Shown here: in pieces, positions 17,634 to 26,954 of the stretch
How the letters are laid out: every line of letters begins with the position of its first letter
How positions within the stretch are numbered: the stretch's first letter is position 1
Source: Betaproteobacteria bacterium
GTDB lineage: Bacteria > Pseudomonadota > Gammaproteobacteria > Burkholderiales > Sulfuricellaceae
Assembly: GCA_021373185.1 (NCBI GenBank)
Contig: JAJFTF010000012.1
Coordinates: forward strand, 1-45,799
Length of the DNA: 45,799 nucleotides
Direction of reading: 5' to 3'
Position numbers and translations under genes: made by a program
The notes under the pieces: model-generated
The model's input: only the letters and a program-made list of their open reading frames with translations
Databases searched by the model: none
Told to the model about the DNA's origin: nothing

Positions 17634-19253
17634 TCAGGTTTTGAAACGCCCAACCGCATTGTGCAGGTTGTCAGCCAGGCTTTCAAGATTGGTGATGGTA
17701 TTTGCAATGCCCTGGAAGGCGTTGCTGTTGTCGTCCGACAGCCGGGCGATGCTTTCGACCTTTTGTGAATTCTCGGAATTGGCCTGGCTTTGCTCCTTGA
17801 GCGCGACAGAGATTTCGCTTACCGCCTCCACGACTTGCTGGACGCCGGATTTGATCTGGTTAATGGCCTCTTCAGCCTGTTGGGCCAGCGATGCGCCCTC
17901 GTTGACCCGTTCCACGCCCGCTTCCATACTGCTGATCGCCATGGCCGTACCATGCTGAATTTTGCCGATCATCTCGGTGATTTCCTGGGTGGATTTGCTG
18001 GTGCGTTCGGCCAGCTTCCTGACTTCATCGGCCACCACCGCAAACCCACGCCCCTGCTCTCCGGCTCGTGCCGCTTCAATCGCCGCATTGAGCGCGAGCA
18101 GGTTGGTCTGGTCGGCAATTTCCTTGATCACGTTGACGATGGCCGAGATCTGGTTGGACTGCTGGCCGAGATCCTGAATGATTGCGGAAGATTCATTGAC
18201 GGCTTCGGTAATTTTGACCATTTCCGTCGCGGCACTGTGAATGATCTCGCTGCCATGCGTCGACAAATTGCTTGACTCGGCGGACACCGCCTGCACCTGT
18301 TCGGCTTGCCCCGCGACGCTGTCGATGTTGAAGGTCATGATTTCCACCTTCGTCGCCATCTCATAAGCATCCGAGCTCTGCTTGCGCGAGTTTTCCGCTA
18401 CTTGAGCAGAGACACCGGCAAGGCTGGCGGCGGTGGACAGCACATTGTCCGTGTTGGCCTGGACTTCGCGGATGATCGCTTGCAGCTTGTCCATGAAGGT
18501 GTTGAAGGCGACCGCAGTTTCGCCGATTTCGTCTTCTCCGCCGACTTCCAGCCGTTGGGTCAGATCGCCTTCGCCCTCGGCGATGTCGCACAGGCGGTGT
18601 GATACTTTCTCGAGCGGCTTGGAGACAGAACGGGTGATGAACAGGTAAATGAACAGGATTACCGGGATCATCAATCCCAGCGCCACCGCCATGATTTGCA
18701 GGCCGAAATTCCGCACCGAAGCATTAACCTTGCTGAGCGAAATGTGCATGCTGACCGCCCCCAATACCGTGCCTTCCGGTACGATGTGGCACATCAGGCA
18801 ATCCTTGCCGAGATAGTTTTTTTGTGCGGCGGCGGGGATGATGGCGCGCAGGTTTTCCCCTCCGCTACTCTGGACGACCTGAAAATACGGTTTGCCGCTT
18901 TTCAGCACCTGTTGTTCGATTGCGTCCGTCTTGCTTTCGTCCGCCGCACCGGGGCCAAACTGTTTGCTGACCGCTTCGCCGCGAATAACCCGCAGTTCCT
19001 TGATGTCTTCCGATTGGCGAATCTGATCCAGATAAACCGCACGTTGCGCGACGGTTCCGGTAATCATCATGCCGGTCAGGCTGGCCATGGTCATGCGGTG
19101 GACGCTCATGGAAAAATCGCGTGCCTGTTCGATAGCGGTGTCTCGCTGCTGTACCGTGGCCCACCAGATCATGCTGGACCACGCGATTACCAGCATGAAG
19201 GAAATGCCGACGACCAAGCGTACCCAGATTTTCAGGTTGCGGATTTTGTCCAT
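17634..19253 (-). CDS. Methyl-accepting chemotaxis protein with c-type heme motif in sensor domain
   Basis: 539 residues: TM1 about 10-32, periplasmic domain about 33-185, TM2 about 187-207, HAMP about 208-262, then the MCP signalling domain including the tip [41 protein letters not shown]. In the periplasmic domain [11 protein letters not shown] supplies Cys152-Cys155-His156, a covalent heme-c attachment site, followed by [14 protein letters not shown]. Heme-bearing receptors are known to sense redox state or gases. No methyltransferase-binding pentapeptide is visible at the C-terminus (ends GRFKT). It leads the CZB gene in the same direction. Confidence 0.9.
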   Translation of the reverse strand: MDKIRNLKIWVRLVVGISFMLVIAWSSMIWWATVQQRDTAIEQARDFSMSVHRMTMASLTGMMITGTVAQRAVYLDQIRQSEDIKELRVIRGEAVSKQFGPGAADESKTDAIEQQVLKSGKPYFQVVQSSGGENLRAIIPAAAQKNYLGKDCLMCHIVPEGTVLGAVSMHISLSKVNASVRNFGLQIMAVALGLMIPVILFIYLFITRSVSKPLEKVSHRLCDIAEGEGDLTQRLEVGGEDEIGETAVAFNTFMDKLQAIIREVQANTDNVLSTAASLAGVSAQVAENSRKQSSDAYEMATKVEIMTFNIDSVAGQAEQVQAVSAESSNLSTHGSEIIHSAATEMVKITEAVNESSAIIQDLGQQSNQISAIVNVIKEIADQTNLLALNAAIEAARAGEQGRGFAVVADEVRKLAERTSKSTQEITEMIGKIQHGTAMAISSMEAGVERVNEGASLAQQAEEAINQIKSGVQQVVEAVSEISVALKEQSQANSENSQKVESIARLSDDNSNAFQGIANTITNLESLADNLHNAVGRFKT

Positions 19254-19462
19254 AGTTCCAAATCCTCTGCGTTACTTTCAAAGAATTTTGAGATTCAAGA
19301 TTCTGTAATTTATGCGCGTATATCCGCCAAACTCATCTCGGCACTCGGCTAAGGGTTTCCCCTAGTTGCCATATTAGTATGGATCGTAACATTTTTGTCA
19401 TGAAATCGTAACAAGTACATAGAATATTATTCTAACGGGCGGGCGATTGGCCGTCTCCCGGA

Positions 19463-19996
19463 TTATTCTGCCAGAAGCGGCCCTGCCAGATCCTCCAGCC
19501 GGCGATAATGAACCTGCCCGCTGATTTTGTGGCGCACCCGCCCTTGCCGATCGATCAGAAACGAGGTCGGCAGCCGGCTGACTCCGTCGAAGGCTGCGGT
19601 GTGATTGGCGTCCGCCATTGCCACCGGGAAGAGGTCGCTTTCACTGGCCAGAAACCGGCGCACCGGTTCTGCCGTATCGTCTTGGCTGAGCGCCAGAATC
19701 TCGAAGCCTTGTGCGTGGTGGTCGCGGTAGAAGCGCGCCATGTCTGGCATTTCGTGGCGGCAGTAGGGGCACCAGGTCGCCCAGAAATTGACCAGCACCA
19801 CCTTTCCGTGCAAATCCGCCAGCCGGATCTGCCGGCCATCCAGTAGCACCACCCGGATATCCGGCGCTGCGCGATTCTCGTCGGAAACCCATGCCGGGGG
19901 ACGGAACCAGACGTAGACGATCAGTCCGAGCAGAACCACCGTCAGCCAGTCTGGCCGCCATTTTCCGATCTTTGACCAGATGCCGCCTGCTTTCAC
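19463..19996 (-). CDS. TlpA/ResA-type thiol-disulfide oxidoreductase
   Basis: 177 residues. One N-terminal membrane helix (about 17-31) and a periplasmic thioredoxin domain with KVVLVNFWATWCPYC (Cys76/Cys79) and the cis-Pro loop SRLPTSFLIDRQG. It is a second TlpA-like protein in this window, with a more usual WCPYC site than the one at 5721. It probably reduces apocytochrome cysteines or metal-chaperone thiols. It is oriented away from hemJ. The 209 bases downstream to the chemoreceptor gene contain no gene. Confidence 0.87.
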   Translation of the reverse strand: MKAGGIWSKIGKWRPDWLTVVLLGLIVYVWFRPPAWVSDENRAAPDIRVVLLDGRQIRLADLHGKVVLVNFWATWCPYCRHEMPDMARFYRDHHAQGFEILALSQDDTAEPVRRFLASESDLFPVAMADANHTAAFDGVSRLPTSFLIDRQGRVRHKISGQVHYRRLEDLAGPLLAE

Positions 19997-20075
19997 CCTC
20001 GCCCCCGATGCGTTATGCTTGAATAATCTTTTGAACCGCCGTTTTTAACAATCCTATTTTACATTGGAACCCGAT

Positions 20076-20489
20076 ATGCTTTGGGTCAAAGCGTTCCACA
20101 TTGTTGCCGTTATTACCTGGTTTGCCGGGCTGTTCTATCTGCCACGCCTGTTCGTCTATCATGCGATGAGCGAGGATGCGGTCAGCTCGGAGCGCTTCAA
20201 GGTCATGGAGCGCAAGCTTTACCGCGGCATCATGACGCCCAGCGCCGTTGTTGTCGTGTCGCTCGGTCTGTGGTTGTGGCTGGGCTTCGGCATTTCCGGC
20301 GGCTGGCTGCACGCCAAACTGGCGCTGGTGGCGGTTTTGCTGGTTTATCACGGTTATTGCGGCAAGCTGCTGAAGGATTTTCGGGATGATCGCAATAACC
20401 GCAGTCACGTGTTCTATCGCTGGTTCAACGAATTTCCGGTGCTGATCCTGGTGGCGGTGGTGATTCTGGTGGTGGTCAAGCCGTTCTGA
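20076..20489 (+). CDS. hemJ: HemJ-type protoporphyrinogen IX oxidase
   Basis: 137 residues, four membrane helices. The start MLWVKAFHIVAVITWFAGLFYLPRLFVYH shows the conserved His in helix 1 and the YLPRLFVYH segment; LYRGIMTPSAV and a C-terminal RWFNEFPVLILVAVVILVVVKPF complete the HemJ signature. It oxidises protoporphyrinogen IX to protoporphyrin IX in heme synthesis. ATG at 20076 is preferred over the TTG at 20064. Its last 14 bases overlap the convergent acyl-CoA synthetase gene. Confidence 0.9.
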   Translation: MLWVKAFHIVAVITWFAGLFYLPRLFVYHAMSEDAVSSERFKVMERKLYRGIMTPSAVVVVSLGLWLWLGFGISGGWLHAKLALVAVLLVYHGYCGKLLKDFRDDRNNRSHVFYRWFNEFPVLILVAVVILVVVKPF

Positions 20490-22140
20490 TGCCGTTGCGG
20501 TAAGCGTTCTCGATTTCTTCCCCGAATTTTTTCGCCACTTCCGCGCGTCTGACCTTGAGGGTCGGCGTCAGCAGTCCATCCTCCAATGTCCATGGTTCCT
20601 GCCGGGCAACTACCCGGCGCACCCGTACCCAGCGCGGGAATGCCTTGAGCCGGGCATTGGCATGATGCAGTAAGTTTTTTTCGTCAGTTTCCTGACTCAC
20701 CGCCAGCAGGATCAGGTAGGCGCGACCCTCTCCCACCAGCATCGCCTGCTCGAACAGCGGATTGTCCAGAATCGCCATCTCTACGTCCTGCGGCGACACT
20801 TTTTCACCGTTGGACAAAATCAGCACATCCTTGGTGCGTCCCTTGATAGTGATTTTGCCGCCGTGCAATTCCACCAAATCGCCGGTATTAAGCCAGCCAT
20901 CCGCGCTTAACACCGCCGCCGTCGCCGGCGGGTTGTTCCAGTAGCCCTGCATCACCGAAGGGCTGCGCACCAGCAACTCGCCGGTCGTGTTGACGCGAAT
21001 TTCGACACCCGACAGCGGTGTTCCCACCGAGGCCGGGTCGTTGTTCCCCGGACGATTTCCGGCCACGACCGGCGAAGCTTCGGAGAGGCCATAACCCTGC
21101 AGCATGTCGAGTCCCAAGCCGATGAAGGTGCGCGCCACGCGCAGCTCCAGCGGCGCACCGCCGACCACGGCCAGACGCATGGCGCCGCCGAGCCGGTTCA
21201 GCAGCGGGCGGGCGACCAAGGGTTGGAGCAAGCGCAACAGCGCTAGCTCGACGACCCCGACGCGCCCCTGAAACCGCCGCCAGCCGAGGTTCACGGCGAG
21301 ATGAAACAGTCCGCGCTTGAATGGAGATGTTGCCAGCGCTTGCTCGATGCGGGCGAGAAAGCGCTGGAACACTCGTGGCACGGCAATCATGACCGTCGGT
21401 TTGAGAATGGCCAGATCGTCCGCCAGCAGATTGATGGCGCGGGCGTAGGCAACCGGCACGCCGGCCCGGAGCGGGACGTAATAGCCGCAGGTGCGCTCGA
21501 ACATGTGGGACAGCGGCAGCACCGAAATCAGCAGGTCGCCCCGATGCAGGCTGACCACTTCGAGCGATGCTTCGACGTTGCTGAGAATGTTGCGATGCGA
21601 CAGCATCACGCCCTTGGGGCGACCGGTGGTGCCGGACGTGTAGACGATGGTGGCGAGCGCGTTTTCGTCCAGTTCGGCCACCGCGAAAGGCTTGTCGCTA
21701 ACGGGCAGCCAGTCACTGACGGAGATAGCGGGCGTGGGAGGCGTATCCTGCAGGCAGACGATGGCGGGGAGGACTGGCATCGCCCGAGCCAGTGGCGCCA
21801 GTAGCCGGCCATGTTCCAGTACCAGCAGGCGTGCACCGGAGTCGCTCAGGCACCAGGCCAGGTTTTCCGGGTTGTCGTCCGCATACAGCGGCACCACCAC
21901 CAGACCCAGACCCAATGCGGCTTGGTCGATTGCTACCCAGTTGACGCCATTGCGCAGACACAACGCGATGCGGTCGCCCGGTTCGTAGCCGTGGGCGCGG
22001 AAAGCCTGCTGCCAGCGTGCAGCGAGCGCCATGACCGCGCCGGCGCTAAAGTCGCGCCAGGCACCATCGACGTGCTGGCGATAGAGAATTTTTTCCGGGG
22101 TGTCGCGGTGCCGGTCGAGCAGGTGCGCGAGGTTGGTCAT
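20476..22140 (-). CDS. AMP-dependent long-chain acyl-CoA synthetase
   Basis: 554 residues of the ANL superfamily. Visible are the P-loop IVYTSGTTGRPKGVMLSHRN, LPLSHMFERTCGYY, the GYGLSEASPVV motif, TGDLVEL and KGRTKDVLILSNGEKVSP. The C-terminal catalytic lysine region (LTPTLKVRR) is typical of bacterial fatty-acyl-CoA ligases related to the FadD15 group. It activates a carboxylic acid to acyl-AMP then acyl-CoA; chain length is not readable. It follows pilU by 26 bases in the same direction and ends inside the hemJ 3' end. Confidence 0.85.
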   Translation of the reverse strand: MTNLAHLLDRHRDTPEKILYRQHVDGAWRDFSAGAVMALAARWQQAFRAHGYEPGDRIALCLRNGVNWVAIDQAALGLGLVVVPLYADDNPENLAWCLSDSGARLLVLEHGRLLAPLARAMPVLPAIVCLQDTPPTPAISVSDWLPVSDKPFAVAELDENALATIVYTSGTTGRPKGVMLSHRNILSNVEASLEVVSLHRGDLLISVLPLSHMFERTCGYYVPLRAGVPVAYARAINLLADDLAILKPTVMIAVPRVFQRFLARIEQALATSPFKRGLFHLAVNLGWRRFQGRVGVVELALLRLLQPLVARPLLNRLGGAMRLAVVGGAPLELRVARTFIGLGLDMLQGYGLSEASPVVAGNRPGNNDPASVGTPLSGVEIRVNTTGELLVRSPSVMQGYWNNPPATAAVLSADGWLNTGDLVELHGGKITIKGRTKDVLILSNGEKVSPQDVEMAILDNPLFEQAMLVGEGRAYLILLAVSQETDEKNLLHHANARLKAFPRWVRVRRVVARQEPWTLEDGLLTPTLKVRRAEVAKKFGEEIENAYRNGIRTA

Positions 22141-22166
22141 GGGCGGCTCGGCCCCGATTTATACCG

Positions 22167-23303
22167 TTACACCAGATCGAGGTGGTCGATGTCGTCCACC
22201 TGGTTGCCGCTCTTGGCGGCCTTGCCATGCAGCTTGATGCGGAGGCGCAGGTCGTTGACCGAATCGGCATTGCGCAGTGCATCCTCGTAAGTGATCGTGT
22301 CGGCTTCGTAAAGATTGAACAGCGCCTGGTCGAAGGTGATCATGCCCAGTTCGTTGGATTTGGCCATGATTTCCTTGATCGCATGCACTTCGCCCTTGAA
22401 AATCAGGTCGGAAATCAGCGGCGAATTGAGCAGGATTTCGATGGCGGCGGCGCGGCCCTTGATGCCGGCCTTGGGAATCAGGCGTTGCGAGATCAGCGCC
22501 TTGAGGTTGAGCGACAAATCCATCAGCAGTTGTTGCCGCCTTTCCTCCGGGAAGAAGTTGATGATCCGGTCGAGCGCCTGGTTGGCGCTGTTGGCGTGCA
22601 GTGTGCCCATCGCCAGGTGGCCGGTTTCGGCAAAGGCGATGGCGTGTTCCATCACCTCCCGTTCACGAATTTCGCCGATCAGGATCACGTCCGGCGCCTG
22701 GCGCAGGGTGTTCTTCAGCGCCGCTTCCCAGGATTCGGTGTCGACGCCCACTTCGCGCTGGGTCATGATGCAGTTGATGTGCGGGTGCACGTATTCGACC
22801 GGGTCTTCGATAGTGATGATATGGCCGTAGCTGTTCTCATTGCGGTGGCCGATCATCGCCGCCAGCGAGGTCGATTTGCCCGAACCGGTGCCGCCGACGA
22901 AAATCACCAGGCCGCGCTTGGTCATGGCGACATCCTTGAGAACCTCGGGCAAGCCCAGGTCGTCCATCTTCGGAATGGTGGTGGTAATGGTACGCAGCAC
23001 CAGGCCAATCCGCCCCTGCTGGACGAAGGCATTGACGCGGAAACGGCCGATGTCGGCCGGGCTGATGGCGAAGTTGCATTCCTTGGAGGATTCGAATTCC
23101 GAGGCCTGCTTGTCGTTCATGATGGCACGGGCCAGTTCCTTGGTGTGCTGGGGGGTCAGTTTCTGGTTGGAAACCGGCGTCATCTTGCCGTCCGCCTTGA
23201 TCGAGGGCGGAAAGTCTGCGGTGATGAACAAGTCCGATCCCTTCTTGGACAGCATCAACCGCAACAGGTCGTGCATGAATTTGACCGCTTGATCGCGTTC
23301 CAT
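22167..23303 (-). CDS. pilU: Type IV pilus retraction ATPase PilU
   Basis: 378 residues. Secretion-ATPase motifs: Walker A VGGTGSGKSTS, Asp box TIEDPVEYVH, Walker B ILIGEIREREVMEHA, His box GHLAMGTLHANSA. The MERDQAVKFMHDLLRLMLSKKGSDLFIT start and the longer C-terminal tail (GKAAKSGNQVDDIDHLDLV) fit PilU rather than PilT. It is the accessory retraction motor that needs PilT. It is downstream of pilT in the same direction, separated by a 191-base gap holding a fold-back repeat. Confidence 0.93.
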   Translation of the reverse strand: MERDQAVKFMHDLLRLMLSKKGSDLFITADFPPSIKADGKMTPVSNQKLTPQHTKELARAIMNDKQASEFESSKECNFAISPADIGRFRVNAFVQQGRIGLVLRTITTTIPKMDDLGLPEVLKDVAMTKRGLVIFVGGTGSGKSTSLAAMIGHRNENSYGHIITIEDPVEYVHPHINCIMTQREVGVDTESWEAALKNTLRQAPDVILIGEIREREVMEHAIAFAETGHLAMGTLHANSANQALDRIINFFPEERRQQLLMDLSLNLKALISQRLIPKAGIKGRAAAIEILLNSPLISDLIFKGEVHAIKEIMAKSNELGMITFDQALFNLYEADTITYEDALRNADSVNDLRLRIKLHGKAAKSGNQVDDIDHLDLV

Positions 23304-23349
23304 ATATTTTAAGTCCTCAATAACCGCATAAACCAGGAAAAATACTTAG

Positions 23350-23477
23350 CCACGGATTAACACAGATAAGCACGGATAAAATGACGGGAATGATCCGACT
23401 TATCGGATGCCTCCTGTAATGGCGGCGCGCCGTGCAAACCCCCAGATCGCTCCGTGAACATCCGTGTTAATCCGTGG
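23350..23477. repeat. CCACGGAT-type fold-back repeat, copy A (pilT-pilU gap)
   Basis: Left arm from 23350 begins CCACGGATTAACACAGATAA and runs to about 23380. Right arm 23451-23477 is its near reverse complement, TCCGTGTTAATCCGTGG at the end. Each arm is itself built of degenerate units of CACGGAT/CACAGAT with NAA. The 70-base centre is unrelated. The same family occurs at 30627 and 34636. Confidence 0.85.
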
Positions 23478-23494
23478 AGCAAAACCGTTTTTAA

Positions 23495-24535
23495 TTAGTT
23501 GAATGCATCCTTGTTCATCGCCTTGCCGCGCGCTTCTTCCTTGCTCACCAGATTCTTCTGCACCAGCGATTGCAGGTTCATGTCCAGCGTCTGCATGCCG
23601 ACATTCTGGCCGGTCTGGATCGCCGAATACATCTGGGCGATCTTGTTTTCCCTGATCAGGTTCCTGATGGCCGGGGTGCCGATCATGATTTCGTGCGCCG
23701 CGATCCGGCCAGTGCCATCCTTGGTTTTCAGCAGGGCTTGCGAAATGACCGCGCGCAAACTTTCCGAGAGCATCGAACGCACCATTTCCTTTTCCGCCGC
23801 CGGGAACACGTCGACGATCCGGTCGATGGTCTTGGCGGCGGAACTGGTATGCAGCGTGCCAAAAACCAGGTGGCCGGTTTCGGCGGCGGTCAGCGCCAGA
23901 CTGATGGTTTCCAGGTCGCGCATTTCGCCGACCAGGATGCAGTCCGGGTCTTCGCGTAGGGCGGAGCGCAGAGCGTTGGCGAAGCTCTTGGTGTGCGGCC
24001 CGACTTCGCGCTGGTTGATCAGGCACTTCTTGCTCTGATGGACGAATTCGATCGGGTCTTCCAGCGTCAGGATATGGCCGCTTTCGGTCTGGTTGATATG
24101 GTCGATCATCGCCGCCAGCGTGGTTGATTTGCCCGAGCCGGTCGGGCCGGTCACCAGCACCACGCCGCGCGGCTGGTCGGCGATGTCCTTGAAAATGGCC
24201 GGGCATTTCAGGTCTTCCAGCGACAGCACCTTGGAAGGAATGGTGCGGAACACCGCCGCCGCACCGCGTTGCTGATTGTAGGCGTTGACGCGAAAACGGG
24301 CGAGGTTGGGCACCTCGAAGGAAAAGTCCACTTCCAGATTTTCTTCGTAAACCTTGCGCTGGCCATCGTTCATGATGTCGTACACCATGCCGTGGACTTC
24401 CTTGTGCTCCATGGCGGGAACATTGATGCGGCGGATGTCGCCGTGCACGCGAATCATCGGCGGTTCGCCGGCCGACAGATGCAGGTCGGATGCCTTGTTT
24501 TTTACAGAGAAGGCAAGCAGATCAGAGATTTCCAT
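23495..24535 (-). CDS. pilT: Type IV pilus retraction ATPase PilT
   Basis: 346 residues, full length. N-terminal domain MEISDLLAFSVKNKASDLHLSAGEPP, Walker A VTGPTGSGKSTT, Asp box TLEDPIEFVHQ, Walker B ILVGEMRDLETIS, His box GHLVFGTLHTSSA and the PilT-specific AIRNLIRE motif in the C-terminal domain. It drives pilus depolymerisation for twitching and DNA uptake. RBS GAGGAAAT precedes the ATG. It is divergent from yggS with only 35 bases between starts, the standard proteobacterial arrangement. Confidence 0.97.
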   Translation of the reverse strand: MEISDLLAFSVKNKASDLHLSAGEPPMIRVHGDIRRINVPAMEHKEVHGMVYDIMNDGQRKVYEENLEVDFSFEVPNLARFRVNAYNQQRGAAAVFRTIPSKVLSLEDLKCPAIFKDIADQPRGVVLVTGPTGSGKSTTLAAMIDHINQTESGHILTLEDPIEFVHQSKKCLINQREVGPHTKSFANALRSALREDPDCILVGEMRDLETISLALTAAETGHLVFGTLHTSSAAKTIDRIVDVFPAAEKEMVRSMLSESLRAVISQALLKTKDGTGRIAAHEIMIGTPAIRNLIRENKIAQMYSAIQTGQNVGMQTLDMNLQSLVQKNLVSKEEARGKAMNKDAFN

Positions 24536-24570
24536 TATAATTTCCTCATTTGGCGTAGCACCACTTCATT

Positions 24571-25260
24571 ATGACAACTATAGCAAGCGCATTGCAAGCC
24601 GTGCGGCAACGCATCGAACTGGCCGCAACCGCCGCCGACCGACCGGTAGCTGCCATCCAGTTGCTGGCCGTCAGCAAGACCTTTCCCGCCGCGGCGGTGC
24701 GACAGGCTTATGCTGCAGGACAGCGCGCCTTCGGCGAAAGCTATGTGCAGGAGGCGATGGATAAAATCCTCGCACTCAACGACCTGCCGTTGAAATGGCA
24801 CTTCATCGGCCCGCTCCAGAGCAACAAGACGCGCCCGGTCGCCGAGAGCTTCGCCTGGGTGCACAGCGTGGATCGCGCCCGGATTGCCGAGCGCCTGAGT
24901 GCGGGCCGCCCCGCCGGCCTGCCCGACTTGCAGGTCTGCCTGCAGGTCAATATCGGCGGCGAAGCGAGCAAGGGCGGCGTGGCGCCGGAAGAACTGCCGG
25001 CTCTGGCGCGCCATGTGCAAACACTGCCGCGCCTGAAACTGCGCGGACTGATGGCGATCCCCGAACCGACGGCGGACGTGGAAAAGCAGCGCCGGGATTT
25101 CAGGATGCTGCGCGAGCTGCTGGAGCAGCTCAACAGCCAGGGGTTCCAGCTCGACACCCTGTCCATGGGCATGACCGGCGACCTCGAAGCGGCGATTGCC
25201 GAAGGCGCAACCATCGTGCGGGTGGGGTCGGCAATTTTTGGGGAACGGGAAAAAGCATGA
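24571..25260 (+). CDS. yggS: PLP homeostasis protein (YggS/PLPBP)
   Basis: 229 residues, alanine-racemase-like TIM barrel. LLAVSKTFPAAAVRQAYAAGQRAFGESY carries the PLP lysine at 36; WHFIGPLQSNK and LSMGMTGDLEAAIAEGATIVRVGSAIFG bind PLP phosphate. It buffers pyridoxal phosphate. The stop overlaps the proC start (ATGA), and proC and yggT follow, the usual yggS-proC-yggT cluster. Confidence 0.95.
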   Translation: MTTIASALQAVRQRIELAATAADRPVAAIQLLAVSKTFPAAAVRQAYAAGQRAFGESYVQEAMDKILALNDLPLKWHFIGPLQSNKTRPVAESFAWVHSVDRARIAERLSAGRPAGLPDLQVCLQVNIGGEASKGGVAPEELPALARHVQTLPRLKLRGLMAIPEPTADVEKQRRDFRMLRELLEQLNSQGFQLDTLSMGMTGDLEAAIAEGATIVRVGSAIFGEREKA

Positions 25261-26090
25261 ACATCACCTTCATCGGCGGCGGCAACATGGCTGGCGCACT
25301 GATATCCGGCCTGCTGCAAAAAGGTTTCGCCCGAAAAAACATCGGCGTGGTGGAGCTTTCTGCAGAGGGTCGCACGCGCCTGAACGAAAAATTCGGCGTC
25401 GCCACCCACGAGAAGATTTCCGCAGCATCCATCGCCGGCGACATCGTCGTGCTGGCGGTAAAGCCGCAGCAACTACCCGATGTCGCCACGCAATTATGCG
25501 GGCTGCTGGATGGCAAATTGGTCATTTCCATCGCTGCCGGGGTGCGCAGCACCGACCTTTCCCGCTGGCTCGGCGGCCATGCCATGGTCGTGCGCGCCAT
25601 GCCGAACACGCCGGCCATGGTGCTGGCAGGCATTACCGGCCTCTATGCTTCGCCCGAAGTGCCGGCAGCGCAGCGCAAACAGGCCGAGACCGTGCTCGGT
25701 GCGGTAGGGACGACACTCTGGCTGGAACAGGAGGAGCGGATGGACGCCATCACCGCCATCTCCGGCAGCGGCCCGGCTTATGTATTTCTGTTTATCGAGG
25801 CATTGCAGCAAGCCGCCGTGGAACTGGGTTTTTCCCCGGACGAGGCGCGTACCCTCAGTACCGAGACTTTTCTCGGCGCGGCCAAGCTGGCAGGTCAAAG
25901 CGCCGAGGATGCCGCGACCCTGCGTGCTCGAGTCACCTCCAAAGGCGGCACCACCGAACGCGGTATCCTTGCGCTGGAAAATGCCGGCGTCCGCCAAGCC
26001 GTGGTTCAGGCCGCTCAAGCCGCCTGCCTGCGCTCGCGCGAGCTGGGCGATGAATTGGCTAAAATGGGGACAGGAGGCACCGCACCATGA
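25257..26090 (+). CDS. proC: Pyrroline-5-carboxylate reductase
   Basis: 277 residues from ATG 25257, overlapping the yggS stop by 4 bases; a longer in-frame opening upstream is yggS antisense-frame sequence. N-terminal Rossmann motif ITFIGGGNMAGAL, VLAVKPQQ, VRAMPNTPAMV, and the C-terminal dimer domain ISGSGPAYVFLFIEAL and TSKGGTTERGI. It catalyses the last step of proline synthesis, converting P5C to proline with NAD(P)H. proA for the same pathway is at 33354 in this window; proB is not. Confidence 0.97.
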   Translation: MNITFIGGGNMAGALISGLLQKGFARKNIGVVELSAEGRTRLNEKFGVATHEKISAASIAGDIVVLAVKPQQLPDVATQLCGLLDGKLVISIAAGVRSTDLSRWLGGHAMVVRAMPNTPAMVLAGITGLYASPEVPAAQRKQAETVLGAVGTTLWLEQEERMDAITAISGSGPAYVFLFIEALQQAAVELGFSPDEARTLSTETFLGAAKLAGQSAEDAATLRARVTSKGGTTERGILALENAGVRQAVVQAAQAACLRSRELGDELAKMGTGGTAP

Positions 26091-26662
26091 TGACTCAAGC
26101 CTTGCAATTCCTGCTCGAAACTATCTTCGGATTGTTCGTGCTGGCCGTGCTGCTGCGCTTCTATTTGCAATGGGCGCGGGCGCCATTCCACAACCCGTTT
26201 TCGCAGTTTATCGCCGCGCTCACCGATTTTGCGGTAAAGCCGCTGCGCCGAATCATCCCCGGACTGTTCGGGCTGGATCTGGCCTCCCTGCTGCTGGCTT
26301 GGCTGGTTGAATACGTTTTGCTGCTTGCCCTGTTCGGGCTGGGTGGGTTGTTTACGCTGAAAGCCGATCCTTCGGTATTCATCGCGATCGGCTTCCTGGC
26401 GACGCTCAAGCTGGTGAGGATCAGTATTTATATCCTGCTCGGCGCGGTGTTCGTCCAGGCGATCCTGTCCTGGACCAACCCGCACACCCCGCTGGCGCCG
26501 CTGCTGAACCGCCTGACCGAGCCATTCCTCCGACCGCTGCGGCGGATTGTCCCGCCTTTGGCGAATGTCGATCTTTCGCCGCTAGTGCTATTCATCATCT
26601 GCGAACTGCTGCTGATGGTGCCGCTCCTTTGGCTGGAAAATATGGCCATGCGGCTTGCCTGA
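26087..26662 (+). CDS. yggT: YggT family integral membrane protein
   Basis: 191 residues, two YggT repeats each with two membrane helices. FHNPFSQFIAALTDFAVKPLRRIIPG in repeat 1 and LSWTNPHTPLAPLLNRLTEPFLRPLRRIVPP in repeat 2 show the duplicated NP..L..LT.P.L.P.RR.IP motif. A perfect AGGAGG (26072-26077) precedes ATG 26087, which overlaps the proC stop; ATG 26090 is also possible. Family function is not settled, with links to osmotic stress and cell division. Confidence 0.92.
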   Translation: MMTQALQFLLETIFGLFVLAVLLRFYLQWARAPFHNPFSQFIAALTDFAVKPLRRIIPGLFGLDLASLLLAWLVEYVLLLALFGLGGLFTLKADPSVFIAIGFLATLKLVRISIYILLGAVFVQAILSWTNPHTPLAPLLNRLTEPFLRPLRRIVPPLANVDLSPLVLFIICELLLMVPLLWLENMAMRLA

Positions 26663-26663
26663 C

Positions 26664-26954
26664 ATGCCCGATTGGTACCGGATCAAGGACGACTGCCTGA
26701 TTTTGACCCTGCATGTCCAGCCCGGCGCCAAGCGCACCGAAATCATGGGATTGCACGGCGACGCACTGAAAGTTCGGGTCGCCGCTGCCGCCGTGGAAGG
26801 GCAGGCCAACACCCGGTTGCTCGATTTTCTGCGCCAGGCATTCGAAGTCCCCTCCAGCCGGATTACGCTGAAACAGGGCGAACATGCCCGTCGCAAAGTG
26901 GTGGAAATCCAGGGTTCGCAAGTTTCGCCGGAAACATTGCTGGCCTCAGCATGA
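26664..26954 (+). CDS. yggU: DUF167 / YggU family protein
   Basis: 96 residues. LHVQPGAKRTEIMGLHGDALKVRVAAAAVEGQANTRLLDFL and later VPSSRITLKQGEHARRKVVEI form the DUF167 signature. ATG 26664 is chosen over the TTG at 26655. One base separates it from yggT, and its stop overlaps the next start (ATGA). Function is unknown; it habitually follows yggT. Confidence 0.92.
   Translation: MPDWYRIKDDCLILTLHVQPGAKRTEIMGLHGDALKVRVAAAAVEGQANTRLLDFLRQAFEVPSSRITLKQGEHARRKVVEIQGSQVSPETLLASA

Noticed and set aside
19254..19462. Sigma-28 flagellar promoter ahead of the chemoreceptor
   Set aside because: GCCGAGAT is near the -10 consensus, but the -35 at the correct distance (GGGAAACC) does not fit.
20476..20489. 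Overlap of hemJ and acyl-CoA synthetase stops as a functional antisense pair
   Set aside because: A 14-base convergent overlap is common and needs no special explanation.
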